A stretch of DNA of 48,838 bases, taken from assembly GCA_964440915.1 (NCBI GenBank), contig CAYTTV010000028.1, forward strand, positions 1-48,838. The letters run 5' to 3'. The number at the start of each line of letters is the position of its first letter. Position 1 is the stretch's first letter. Below are positions 41,343 to 48,838 of the stretch, piece by piece. The translations under genes and the position numbers were made by a program. This DNA is from CAMPJM01 sp964440915 (GTDB taxonomy: Bacteria; Bacteroidota; Bacteroidia; Cytophagales; Cyclobacteriaceae). A model generated the notes under the pieces. That model saw only the letters and a list, made by a program, of their open reading frames with translations. It did no database searches and had not been told where the DNA came from.

Positions 41343-42707
41343 TTAGTCAAGGAGAATCCCTAAGGCCTTTTTCAGTTCTACCTTAGCTGCCAAGGCATCA
41401 TACAGGGCATTATAATAGTTGGTTTCTGCCTGTTGGTGCGCAATTTCTGCATCGATCACTTCTATGTTTGACCCTACTCCTTCTTGATATTTTATTCTGG
41501 ATACTTCATAGACTTCCCGTGCCAATACCATATTTTCCCTAGAGGCCTCTAATGCTTCCATGTTATCCTGTAGCTTTATGCGCGACTGGATAATCGAAAG
41601 GTCGATGCTGCTCCTTAAAGTATTGAAAGAGTTATTAGTTCTTTGAATTGCGAGCTTACTTTGCTGTATCCTGTAACTTTTGTTCAAACCATCAAAAATG
41701 GGCAAGGTCAAAGAAGCGCCAAAAGCGCCATTTTCGAACCACGCATTTTTAAAGTCAAAAAGTTGAGATGATTCGTTGGCCCCCATAGTGGCGCCAATGT
41801 TGATGTACGCATTTAATTTGGGTAGGTATTGTACCTGAATGTTTTTCAGTTCTAGCTCTGCCAGTGCTTTATTGGTTTCCAGCTGTGAGTATTCGATCCG
41901 GTCTCTGTATTCAAATTCATTGATCAAAGCATCATTAAAGGATACCTCTATTTGGCTGAGGCTCTCCCCTAACATGAGTGATTGCTCCAAAGGCATATTC
42001 ATTTGGAACTTAAGCAAGGCAAATGAAAGCTGAATGGCCCTTTCAGCCTTTTTCCTTTCCACTTTAGCATTATTAAACTCGACCGTCACACGACTTACTT
42101 CTATTCTTTCGGCAAAACCATTTTCGTGCATAATCCTCGTTTCCCGCAACAAGGTATCTAACCTCCGATAATTCTCTTCCGCCAAGGCTATCCGCTCTTG
42201 GGCCACCAATGCCGCATAATAAGCCTTGGTTACCGACTCAGCTACGTCAATCTTGGTTTTAATAGCAGCCTTTGAAGACAGTTCCTGATAGGTGGATGCC
42301 GCCTGCAACCCTACAAAATAAGAGCCGTCAAAGATCAATTGATCCCACTGTACAGAAGCGTTGCCCATATACGAAGGACTAAATTGCACAGGAGCAAAAG
42401 TGCCTGGGGCCGCACTTGGATCAAAAAACTCAGCAGGTATAAGTTGTACCGGCATTAAATAGCTTTTAGACAATGATGCATTCCCCTCAATCTGGGGCAG
42501 TCCAGCAGATCGTGTTTCTCCCACTCTGGCCTTGGCTATTTTTTGATCAAGGATAGCATTCTTTATAGAATCACTATTTTCGAATGCATAATTCAAGCAC
42601 TCTTCTAAGGTAAAAGTTACGGGATGTTGCGTGCCTGATTGGCCAAAGGCAGTACTTGTAGCCGAAAACATCAGTAATCCAAATAAGATGTTGAATCTGA
42701 AACTCAT
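41343..42707 (-). CDS. TolC family outer membrane efflux protein
   Basis: The 454-residue protein has a signal peptide (FNILFGLLMFSATSTAFGQ) and two outer_efflux_protein repeats, each giving a pair of long amphipathic helices. The motif TFTLEECLNYAFENSDSIKN opens the first repeat. RIELAEENYRRLDTLLRET-like and SRIKYQEGVGSNIEVIDAE sequences are typical, the latter beginning the last helix pair. It forms the trimeric outer membrane channel of the pump. It lies 52 bases after tetR and 69 before the adaptor start, in one operon. Confidence 0.9.
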   Translation of the reverse strand: MSFRFNILFGLLMFSATSTAFGQSGTQHPVTFTLEECLNYAFENSDSIKNAILDQKIAKARVGETRSAGLPQIEGNASLSKSYLMPVQLIPAEFFDPSAAPGTFAPVQFSPSYMGNASVQWDQLIFDGSYFVGLQAASTYQELSSKAAIKTKIDVAESVTKAYYAALVAQERIALAEENYRRLDTLLRETRIMHENGFAERIEVSRVTVEFNNAKVERKKAERAIQLSFALLKFQMNMPLEQSLMLGESLSQIEVSFNDALINEFEYRDRIEYSQLETNKALAELELKNIQVQYLPKLNAYINIGATMGANESSQLFDFKNAWFENGAFGASLTLPIFDGLNKSYRIQQSKLAIQRTNNSFNTLRSSIDLSIIQSRIKLQDNMEALEASRENMVLAREVYEVSRIKYQEGVGSNIEVIDAEIAHQQAETNYYNALYDALAAKVELKKALGILLD

Positions 42708-42759
42708 TGTTTATAGTTGATTTAAGTATTGAATTAAAAATGGCAAAAAGTTCTATTTG

Positions 42760-43383
42760 TTACTTTTCGATGATTTCTAAAAAAATCCCTTTGTAATGCT
42801 TGTCGAGCATCTCTTTGCCTTTAAAAGTCAGCAAACCATGCATAAAGTGATTCATAAGTTGAATTTGCACTTCTCTATAGGCAAACTTGTCTTTGGCATA
42901 AACAGTAGCTTCAAAAACATCCTGTATTTGCTGCATGCGCATTACAGCCAATATTTCAGCATTAATTTCTTCTCGAAAATAACCTTCTTGCTTACCTCTT
43001 TCTATGGTATGTACCAAAGATTTATAAAAGTTATTTTCCTTGAATTTGAGGAATATTTTCCAAGCTTCTGCATAGTATTTTTTGACTTCCATGAGCAACA
43101 AAGGATTGAGATCAAGGATGTTTTCTCGTATCGCCTTAGAGATTAAGACCAGTTCATCAATAGCATTATTGGCCATTCCTTGTATTTTCTCAAAATTTTC
43201 ATCCCGTTGTGTGCACTGTCTTATAGTGCATACATTCACCAGTTCCCGTTTGTCTTGAAAATATTGATATATGGTTTTTTTGGAAATCGCAAGCTCTTTA
43301 GCAATGTCGTCCATTGTAACGCTTTTTACGCCATATCGCATAAAAAGAGAATCTGCCGCCGCCAAAATTTTTTCGCGCATCAT
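42760..43383 (-). CDS. TetR/AcrR family transcriptional regulator
   Basis: This 207-residue repressor is the first gene of the efflux operon. The N-terminal helix-turn-helix (about residues 5-50) reads ILAAADSLFMRYGVKSVTMD then ELAISKKTIYQYFQDKRELV, the classical TetR pattern. The C-terminal ~150 residues are variable and would bind a ligand, probably one exported by the pump. It is transcribed with the TolC, adaptor and RND genes, so autoregulation is expected. A strong inverted repeat begins 11 bases before its start codon. Effector identity cannot be read from sequence. Confidence 0.92.
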   Translation of the reverse strand: MMREKILAAADSLFMRYGVKSVTMDDIAKELAISKKTIYQYFQDKRELVNVCTIRQCTQRDENFEKIQGMANNAIDELVLISKAIRENILDLNPLLLMEVKKYYAEAWKIFLKFKENNFYKSLVHTIERGKQEGYFREEINAEILAVMRMQQIQDVFEATVYAKDKFAYREVQIQLMNHFMHGLLTFKGKEMLDKHYKGIFLEIIEK

Positions 43384-43393
43384 TCTTTAAAAC

Positions 43394-43434
43394 TTTGGAA
43401 ACTCCAAAATTACTTAAAGTTTCCAGTTTCCAAA
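43394..43434. promoter_or_regulatory. Candidate TetR operator
   Basis: TTTGGAAACT (43394-43403) and AGTTTCCAAA (43425-43434) are perfect reverse complements, 21 bases apart. A third copy of the AGTTTCC half-site (43418-43424) abuts the right arm, making tandem AGTTTCC-AGTTTCC. Position 11 bases before the tetR start codon suits autorepression. Confidence 0.65.
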
Positions 43435-43560
43435 ACTTGTTGCAAAAATATCTGCAAGGTTTAGTAATTTAGCTTTTCAAGACAAGCACCTTCTGAAACA
43501 AGCATTATGCCAATCGGGAAATAGGCTTGAATCAATTGAACTCCCTGTTTTGTAACACAT

Positions 43561-43603
43561 AGGTGTCCGAATTCGAACCTTAAGAGGCCGATTTCGGACA
43601 CCT
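43561..43603. promoter_or_regulatory. 11-base inverted repeat at the hydrolase start
   Basis: AGGTGTCCGAA (43561-43571) and TTCGGACACCT (43593-43603) are perfect reverse complements around a 21-base spacer. The right arm ends 7 bases before the ATG at 43611. It may be an operator, or an mRNA hairpin masking the start. Confidence 0.6.
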
Positions 43604-43610
43604 CATTCAT

Positions 43611-44408
43611 ATGAAAAGAGAAGAAAAAATATTTGAGCATAAAGGTGTTTCTTTAGCTTACACGGTATATGGAGAAGGCAATCGTACAACCATAGGATTT
43701 TATGGATTTAATCAAAGCGATGTAGTTTTTCAACCATATGCCTTATCCTTAGAAAAAGAGCATCGATTCTATTGCATTGACCTTTTTTTTCATGGCAGAA
43801 GCGTTTGGCCCTATGGTGATAAAGCCCTTTCGAAGGAATTGTGGAAAGAAATTTTTGAAGGATTTAGGGCACATGAAGGAATACAGGAATTTTCCATGAT
43901 AGGTTTTAGCCTTGGTGCAAAAGTGTTGCTGGCCACTTTAGAAACTTTTCCTGAAGCTGTAAGATCCATCACGCTGATTGCTCCTGATGGCATCCGCTTA
44001 AATACATGGTACAAATTGGCTACTTCATGTCAACCATTTACTTATATTTTTAAACAAACGATCAGCAAGCCTTGGATTTTCTATCGATTTATTTCACTCT
44101 TAGAGCGTCTATACATAGTGGATAAGCGCCTTGCACGCTTTACCAGAAGCCAAATGAAGACTCATGTGCTCCGCTCAAAGGTGTTTTATACTTGGATGGT
44201 ATACCGGGCATTTTCCTTTTCAACTTCCAAAATAGCGGCCATTGTTAATCAAAAAAACATTGCCACAACCATTATTCTGGGAGATAACGACAAGGTTATA
44301 AACTATTCAAAAATAAAAAGTCTGATTCACAAAATTGATCGATATGAACTCGAAACCTTAAAAGCTAATCATTATAACCTCCTTCGAAAAGCTTTGGCAA
44401 GAAAATAA
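43611..44408 (+). CDS. Alpha/beta hydrolase
   Basis: The 265-residue protein has an alpha/beta hydrolase fold. The N-terminal strand GVSLAYTVYGEGNRTTIGFYG leads to FYCIDLFFHGRS. The nucleophile is Ser in MIGFSLGAKVLLATLETFPE (about residues 94-113). Asp in ILGDNDKVINYSKI and His in LKANHYNLLRKAL complete the triad. It has a cap region with aromatic residues (about 135-190). It lacks a signal peptide. Divergent from tetR, it starts after the GTGTCCGAA palindrome. The substrate is unknown; many relatives hydrolyse esters or lactones. Confidence 0.82.
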   Translation: MKREEKIFEHKGVSLAYTVYGEGNRTTIGFYGFNQSDVVFQPYALSLEKEHRFYCIDLFFHGRSVWPYGDKALSKELWKEIFEGFRAHEGIQEFSMIGFSLGAKVLLATLETFPEAVRSITLIAPDGIRLNTWYKLATSCQPFTYIFKQTISKPWIFYRFISLLERLYIVDKRLARFTRSQMKTHVLRSKVFYTWMVYRAFSFSTSKIAAIVNQKNIATTIILGDNDKVINYSKIKSLIHKIDRYELETLKANHYNLLRKALARK

Positions 44409-44527
44409 AGGTGTTGATTTTGAAGAGTAGAATTTTTAGTTATATGAAGGGTTTTATTATTTGAGCAATTTCGCTTGTCCACTCTTATCCCAAAACAGCA
44501 GGATTTTCCCTCAAAGGCATTTTCAAC
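44409..44527. other. Intergenic, no supported gene
   Basis: This is the spacer between the hydrolase and the duplicated sequence at the assembly gap. I see no gene, terminator hairpin or consensus promoter here. Confidence 0.4.
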
Positions 44528-44737
44528 TTTAGCATCAGCACATTATTTCATTCGTTCATCAGGCATACATGTTTTCTTTTTCNNNNNNNNNNNNNNNNNN
44601 NNNNNNNNNNNNNNNNNNNNNNNNNNNNNNNNNNNNNNNNNNNNNNNNNNNNNNNNNNNNNNNNNNNNNNNNNNNNNNNNNNTTTAGCATCAGCACATTA
44701 TTTCATTCGTTCATCAGGCATACATGTTTTCTTTTTC
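44528..44737. other. Assembly gap with duplicated flanks
   Basis: Exactly 100 N (44583-44682) are flanked by an identical 55-base sequence, 44528-44582 on the left and 44683-44737 on the right. Both copies begin TTTAGCATCAGCACATTATT and end TTCTTTTTC. The repeat ends exactly at each contig edge, which is what two de Bruijn contigs overlapping by k=55 would look like if not merged. The real genome probably has one copy and no gap. Confidence 0.85.
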
Positions 44738-44745
44738 TAAATTTG
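44738..44745 (+). promoter_or_regulatory. Candidate -7 element of purL
   Basis: TAAATTTG matches TAnnTTTG and lies 34 bases before the purL ATG at 44780. No TTG is found at the -33 distance, which falls in the duplicated 55-base contig-edge sequence. Confidence 0.45.
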
Positions 44746-44779
44746 CGGTGAAATAGCTTATCCATAAAAATATTGCAGC

Positions 44780-47700
44780 ATGATCATATTTTATAAAGGG
44801 CAGCATGACATTATCTATGCCGTGGGGGTTTCCGAAAATCTAAAGGACCAAGACCTGGAAAAACTTGCTTGGTTATTTGGCGATGCCACACAAATAAAGG
44901 AGCGAAATATTGAAGGATATTATGTAGGGCCCCGTAAGGAAATGATCACGCCGTGGAGTACAAACGCTGTGGAGATCACGCAAAATATGGGCATCAAGGG
45001 TATTTTGAGAATTGAAGAATACCATGCCGTACCCGCTGCTGATGCTGCTCACGACACCATGCTTCAAGTCATAAATGCGGGTTTGGATCAGGACTTATTC
45101 ACTATCCACAAGCAGCCTGAGCCTATTTTGCCTATCGAAGACATAAGAAAATATAATCAGGAGGAAGGGCTTGCCCTGAGTGAAGATGAAATCATCTACT
45201 TAGAATCGGTGAGCAGGGAGCTAGGAAGAAAGCTTACCGACAGTGAGGTTTTTGGGTTCTCACAAGTCAATTCGGAGCACTGCCGACACAAAATATTCAA
45301 CGGAACTTTTATCATAGACGGAGAAGAGAAAGAGGCCTCTTTATTCCAACTCATCAAAAAAACATCAAAGGTCAATCCTAACAAGCTTGTTTCTGCCTAT
45401 AAAGATAATGTGGCGTTTGTAAGAGGACCTGAACTAGAGCAGTTTGCACCAGAAACTCAAGACAAACCTGACTTTTTCAAAGTTTCCAATTATGAGTCTG
45501 TACTTTCTATCAAAGCAGAAACGCACAACTTCCCTACCACTGTAGAACCTTTCAACGGCGCTGCAACAGGCACTGGCGGTGAAATCAGAGACAGAATGGC
45601 CGGAGGGAAAGCCAGTATCCCGCTGGCCGGCACGGCTGTTTATATGACCCCCTACTCAAGGCTGGAAGAAGGACGAAAGTGGGAGGACAATGTAGCCCCT
45701 AGAAAGTGGTTGTACCAAACCCCACTCGACTTGCTTATCAAGGCTTCGAATGGCGCCAGTGACTATGGCAACAAATTTGGCCAACCACTCATTTGTGGCA
45801 GTGTATTGACTTTCGAACATGTCGAAAATGGAAAGCATTATGGATATGACAAAGTAATCATGCAAGCTGGTGGTGTGGGTTATGGAAAACTCAAAAGCAG
45901 CCAAAAAGGCCATCCTGAAAAAGGAGACAAAATCATAGTCCTAGGGGGTGACAACTACCGCATCGGCATGGGAGGAAGTGCCGTATCTTCTGTAGCTACA
46001 GGCGAATTTGCCAATTCAATTGAGTTGAATGCGGTTCAAAGGGCTAATCCTGAAATGCAAAAGCGTGTCGCCAATGCAATACGGGCCATGGCAGAAGCTG
46101 AAGAGAACCCTGTTGTGTCTATACACGATCACGGTGCTGGTGGACATTTGAATTGTCTTTCAGAACTTGTTGAGAACTCTGGCGGCAACATTGACATCAA
46201 GGCATTGCCTGTAGGCGATCCTACGCTTTCTGACAAAGAAATTGCGGGAAATGAATCCCAAGAAAGAATGGGGCTGGTCATGAAAGACAGGGATACCGAT
46301 CTGCTGAAAAAAGTAGCTGATAGAGAAAGAGCTCCCATGTACATTGTAGGTGAAGTAACAGGCGATGGCAACTTCCGCTTTGTAAACGAAGATAAAGACA
46401 CCAACCCTATTGACTGGAAGTTAGATCACATGTTTGGCAACTCACCCAAAACAGTATTGGAAGACACCACTTCAAAGCAAAAATTTGCCCCACTTGACTA
46501 CGATCAATCTCAAATTCAGTCCTACTTGGAGGCTGTCTTACAACTCGAATCGGTAGCCTGTAAGGATTGGCTTACCAATAAGGTAGACAGATCTGTAACA
46601 GGAAAAGTAGCCACACAGCAAACTGCAGGTGCAATACAGCTCCCATTGAATAACGTGGCGGTAATGGCATTGGACTATAGGGGCAAAAAAGGGATAGCAA
46701 CAGCTATTGGCCACGCCCCTATCAGTGCTTTGATAGATCCCGCAGCAGGCTCAAGGCTTTCCATTGCCGAGTCGCTTACCAACCTTGTCTGGGCTCCCCT
46801 TACCGATGCACTCAAAGGGGTATCGCTAAGTGCTAACTGGATGTGGCCAGCCAAGAACGATGGGGAAGATGCTCGCCTGTACAAAGCAGTTGAAGCCGCT
46901 AGTGATTTTGCTTGCCATCTAGGCATCAACATCCCTACTGGGAAAGACTCGCTTTCCATGAAACAGAAGTACCCAGACGGAAAAGAAGTTTACTCTCCAG
47001 GAACGGTGATTATATCTGCTGCGGCAGAGGTGGAAGATGTGACTAACGTTGTCACACCAGTACTGGTAACTGACAATGATACTTCAATACTCTATATTGA
47101 CCTTTCAGGTGAGCGCCTTGCTCTTGGAGGCAGTAGTTTTGCCCAAGTATTGAATAAAGTAGGTGAAAAATCTCCAAATGTGAGAGACGCAGCCTACTTT
47201 GGGGCTGCATTTAACGCCATTCAGCAACTCATAAAAGAAAAGAAAATCCTTGCCGGACACGACATCTCAGCGGGTGGACTCATCACTGCCCTTTTGGAAA
47301 TGAACTTTGCCAATGAAAACGGTGGACTGAAGGTGAACCTGGATAGTATAAAAGAGCAAGATTTAATCAAATTGCTATTTAGCGAGAACCCTGGATTGAT
47401 TATACAAGTAAAAGATCTGGGCACTGTAGAGGCTCTCCTTAAGAAGGTAAATATCGATTTTCATGTAATTGGCCATCCAACAGAAGAAAGGACCTTGAAA
47501 ATTGCTCACAATGATCAGGAGCTGAACTTTGATATCAATTCCCTGCGTGATGTATGGTTTAAGACCTCTTATTTATTAGACCAACATCAATCAGGAGAAG
47601 CGCTGGCCAAGAAGCGTTTTGAAAACTATAAGGTACAGCCGCTTCAATATCAATTTCCTAATCATTTTACTGGCCGTTTATCTCAATATGGACTCGATCC

Positions 47701-48475
47701 TGACAGAAAAGGACGGAGTGGTTACCGAGCAGCCATTATCCGTGAAAAAGGTGTGAATGGAGACAGGGAAATGGCTTATGGCCTGTATCTGGCAGGATTT
47801 GATGTAAAAGATGTGCATATGACCGATCTTATTTCGGGAAGGGAAACATTGGAAGATATCCACCTAATTGTTTTTGTTGGCGGATTTTCGAATTCAGATG
47901 TCTTGGGATCGGCCAAAGGTTGGGCTGGTGCTTTTTTATATAATGAAAAAGCCAAAACCGCCCTTGATAACTTTTATAGAAGGAGCGACACGCTAAGCCT
48001 TGGCGTTTGCAATGGTTGTCAATTGATGACCGAGCTGGGGCTTGTGTATCCCGACCACAAAGAACATCCTAAGATGCGCCATAATAGCTCAGGAAAGTTC
48101 GAGTCTTGTTTTATTAATGTCACCATACATGAAAACAATTCGGTAATGTTCAAATCCTTGGCAGGCACAAGACTTGGCGTTTGGGTGGCGCACGGAGAAG
48201 GTAAGTTCCATTTGCCCTATAAAGAGGCTGCTTATAATATAACGGCTAAATATAGTTACCAAGAATATCCTGGAAACCCTAATGATTCTAAATACGCTAT
48301 TGCAAGCATATGTTCAGATGATGGGCGCCACTTAGCCATTATGCCACATATAGAGCGATCGATTTTTGCATGGAACTGGCCTTACTACCCAAGCGAAAGA
48401 AACGACGAGGTTTCTCCTTGGATAGAAGCTTTTGTGAACGCAAGAGAGTGGATAAAATCCAAAGTAGAAGGATAA
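44780..48475 (+). CDS. purL: Phosphoribosylformylglycinamidine synthase
   Basis: This ATP-dependent enzyme makes FGAM from FGAR and glutamine, step four of purine synthesis. At 1231 residues it is the large single-chain form, with an N-terminal PurS-like domain (about 1-170), a linker with SQVNSEHCRHKIFNGTF, two AIRS-type ATP domains (ETHNFPTTVEPFNGAATGTG; GHDISAGGLITALLE) and a C-terminal glutamine amidotransferase domain (from about 970). The amidotransferase nucleophile is C1077 in LGVCNGCQLM, and the His-Glu pair is in MPHIERSIFAWNW. It is monocistronic in the window. Confidence 0.97.
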   Translation: MIIFYKGQHDIIYAVGVSENLKDQDLEKLAWLFGDATQIKERNIEGYYVGPRKEMITPWSTNAVEITQNMGIKGILRIEEYHAVPAADAAHDTMLQVINAGLDQDLFTIHKQPEPILPIEDIRKYNQEEGLALSEDEIIYLESVSRELGRKLTDSEVFGFSQVNSEHCRHKIFNGTFIIDGEEKEASLFQLIKKTSKVNPNKLVSAYKDNVAFVRGPELEQFAPETQDKPDFFKVSNYESVLSIKAETHNFPTTVEPFNGAATGTGGEIRDRMAGGKASIPLAGTAVYMTPYSRLEEGRKWEDNVAPRKWLYQTPLDLLIKASNGASDYGNKFGQPLICGSVLTFEHVENGKHYGYDKVIMQAGGVGYGKLKSSQKGHPEKGDKIIVLGGDNYRIGMGGSAVSSVATGEFANSIELNAVQRANPEMQKRVANAIRAMAEAEENPVVSIHDHGAGGHLNCLSELVENSGGNIDIKALPVGDPTLSDKEIAGNESQERMGLVMKDRDTDLLKKVADRERAPMYIVGEVTGDGNFRFVNEDKDTNPIDWKLDHMFGNSPKTVLEDTTSKQKFAPLDYDQSQIQSYLEAVLQLESVACKDWLTNKVDRSVTGKVATQQTAGAIQLPLNNVAVMALDYRGKKGIATAIGHAPISALIDPAAGSRLSIAESLTNLVWAPLTDALKGVSLSANWMWPAKNDGEDARLYKAVEAASDFACHLGINIPTGKDSLSMKQKYPDGKEVYSPGTVIISAAAEVEDVTNVVTPVLVTDNDTSILYIDLSGERLALGGSSFAQVLNKVGEKSPNVRDAAYFGAAFNAIQQLIKEKKILAGHDISAGGLITALLEMNFANENGGLKVNLDSIKEQDLIKLLFSENPGLIIQVKDLGTVEALLKKVNIDFHVIGHPTEERTLKIAHNDQELNFDINSLRDVWFKTSYLLDQHQSGEALAKKRFENYKVQPLQYQFPNHFTGRLSQYGLDPDRKGRSGYRAAIIREKGVNGDREMAYGLYLAGFDVKDVHMTDLISGRETLEDIHLIVFVGGFSNSDVLGSAKGWAGAFLYNEKAKTALDNFYRRSDTLSLGVCNGCQLMTELGLVYPDHKEHPKMRHNSSGKFESCFINVTIHENNSVMFKSLAGTRLGVWVAHGEGKFHLPYKEAAYNITAKYSYQEYPGNPNDSKYAIASICSDDGRHLAIMPHIERSIFAWNWPYYPSERNDEVSPWIEAFVNAREWIKSKVEG

Positions 48476-48485
48476 TAACAACAAG

Positions 48486-48520
48486 ATTTGCTCTCCCTGC
48501 TCATTGCACGGAGAGCAAAT
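48486..48520 (+). terminator. Hairpin after purL
   Basis: ATTTGCTCTCC (48486-48496) and GGAGAGCAAAT (48510-48520) are exact reverse complements with a 13-base loop, 11 bases past the purL stop. No T-tract follows, so termination strength is unclear, but the position and 11-base stem make a 3' end function likely. Confidence 0.65.
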
Positions 48521-48533
48521 AAAACAGATAATT

Positions 48534-48642
48534 GCGCCTTATCCCGCTTCAATCGGAATGCAGCTTTGAAATAGGATTTCAAAATTCTAGCAGAAATCAT
48601 GAAATTGAAAAGCAGTAACCGTCTCCCTTTCGGCTCACTCCT
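48534..48642 (-). ncRNA. Structured repeat element, diverged copy 3 (Flavo-1-like)
   Basis: On the minus strand the ends match the other copies: AGCCGAAAGGGAGACGGTTAC near the 5' end corresponds to the CCCCCGATAGCAGCGGATTAC block, and AGCGGGATAAGGCGC near the 3' end corresponds to AGCGGGAAATGGCGC. The centre is different and longer, but it still folds, with GCTTT/AAAGC and ATTTCA/TGAAAT. It is the weakest of the three copies. Confidence 0.4.
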
Positions 48643-48787
48643 TCTTATCATCTTTTTATTTCTATGCAATACGGTATCTAAGAACCACTTTTCTTAATCC
48701 ATTCACTGAACAAAGCTTTTGGAGTATAATAAGGAACGCGCTAGCACTACGGTTGATTGATTGATGATACTGAAATTTTTCCTATTT

Positions 48788-48795
48788 TATATTTG
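48788..48795 (+). promoter_or_regulatory. Candidate -7 element for a gene beyond the window
   Basis: TATATTTG matches TAnnTTTG on the plus strand. The closest upstream TTG, in the run TTGATTGATTGATGA, is 24 bases away, slightly long. A gene may start at or after the ATG at 48834. Confidence 0.35.
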
Positions 48796-48838
48796 AACAA
48801 AAACCTTAACTTAGAATTATAAGGATTTAAGAGATGTT

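Noticed and set aside
44528..44737. 55-base direct repeat as target-site duplication or tandem repeat
   Set aside because: Both copies stop exactly at the N edges, as expected from unmerged overlapping contigs, and no mobile element is present.
44475..44751. Open frames running through the N gap
   Set aside because: They are artefacts of translating N and of the duplicated contig ends.
48745..48762. TTGATTGATTGATGA tandem motif as a functional repeat
   Set aside because: Only three short units, compatible with chance; at most it could supply a weak -33 element.
1..48838. tRNA or rRNA genes, CRISPR arrays, prophage, insertion sequences or defence systems
   Set aside because: Looked for throughout; no characteristic sequence, repeat-spacer pattern, integrase, transposase or defence gene was seen.

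Overview
The window looks like a chromosomal segment of a gliding member of the Bacteroidetes, most likely order Cytophagales. The evidence is the gldA-gldF-gldG gliding genes, a fused HAD/IGPD type hisB, promoter elements of the Bacteroidetes -7 form TAnnTTTG, little use of Shine-Dalgarno sequences, AT-leaning DNA, and degenerate intergenic repeats known from this phylum. Almost all of it is core metabolism. I saw no phage, insertion sequence, CRISPR array, rRNA or tRNA.

Layout. 1-5.7 kb (minus strand): a histidine operon hisG-hisD-hisC-hisB with purU as its last visible gene. It is preceded by a 26-codon leader ORF rich in His codons near its end, a good -33/-7 promoter, and two palindromic elements that look like an attenuator. 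5.9-9.2 kb: a structured repeat element, then ppx and ppk, which are convergent and overlap at their stop codons. 9.5-15.4 kb (minus): gyrB, a SemiSWEET transporter, a CoA-binding protein, a large FAD oxidoreductase and dnaN. 15.5-18.9 kb (minus): gldA-gldF-gldG. 19.1-21.0 kb (plus): a PagL-like lipid A deacylase and a head-GIN lipoprotein. 21.3-23.7 kb (minus): proB-proA. 23.9-26.6 kb (plus): a sugar MFS transporter and a DUF1080 (3-keto-disaccharide hydrolase type) protein. 26.7-30.7 kb: phoH, a SAM hydrolase and a tail-specific protease. 31.2-34.5 kb (plus): a lipoprotein, a quinone oxidoreductase, a DUF3108 protein and an alpha/beta hydrolase. 34.5-36.5 kb (minus): a TPR protein and a membrane metallophosphoesterase. 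36.6-43.4 kb (minus): a TetR-TolC-adaptor-RND efflux operon with a clear candidate operator. 43.6-44.4 kb: a second alpha/beta hydrolase. 44.8-48.5 kb (plus): purL.

Functional links. Histidine synthesis releases AICAR into the purine pathway, so hisGDCB, purU (formyl-THF turnover) and purL are metabolically related. ppx and ppk make and degrade polyphosphate. The TetR operon is a complete tripartite efflux system with its own regulator.

The less ordinary signals are non-coding: (i) the his leader/attenuator; (ii) three copies of a folded repeat at 5.95, 26.6 and 48.5 kb, two of which align closely and keep an inner stem with different bases, resembling the Flavo-1 RNA family as I remember it; (iii) nested inverted repeats in the first 143 bases; (iv) operator-like palindromes before tetR, gyrB and the second hydrolase; (v) a 100-N gap flanked by an exact 55-base duplication, which looks like an assembly artefact. 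I found no clear new defence or multi-gene system.
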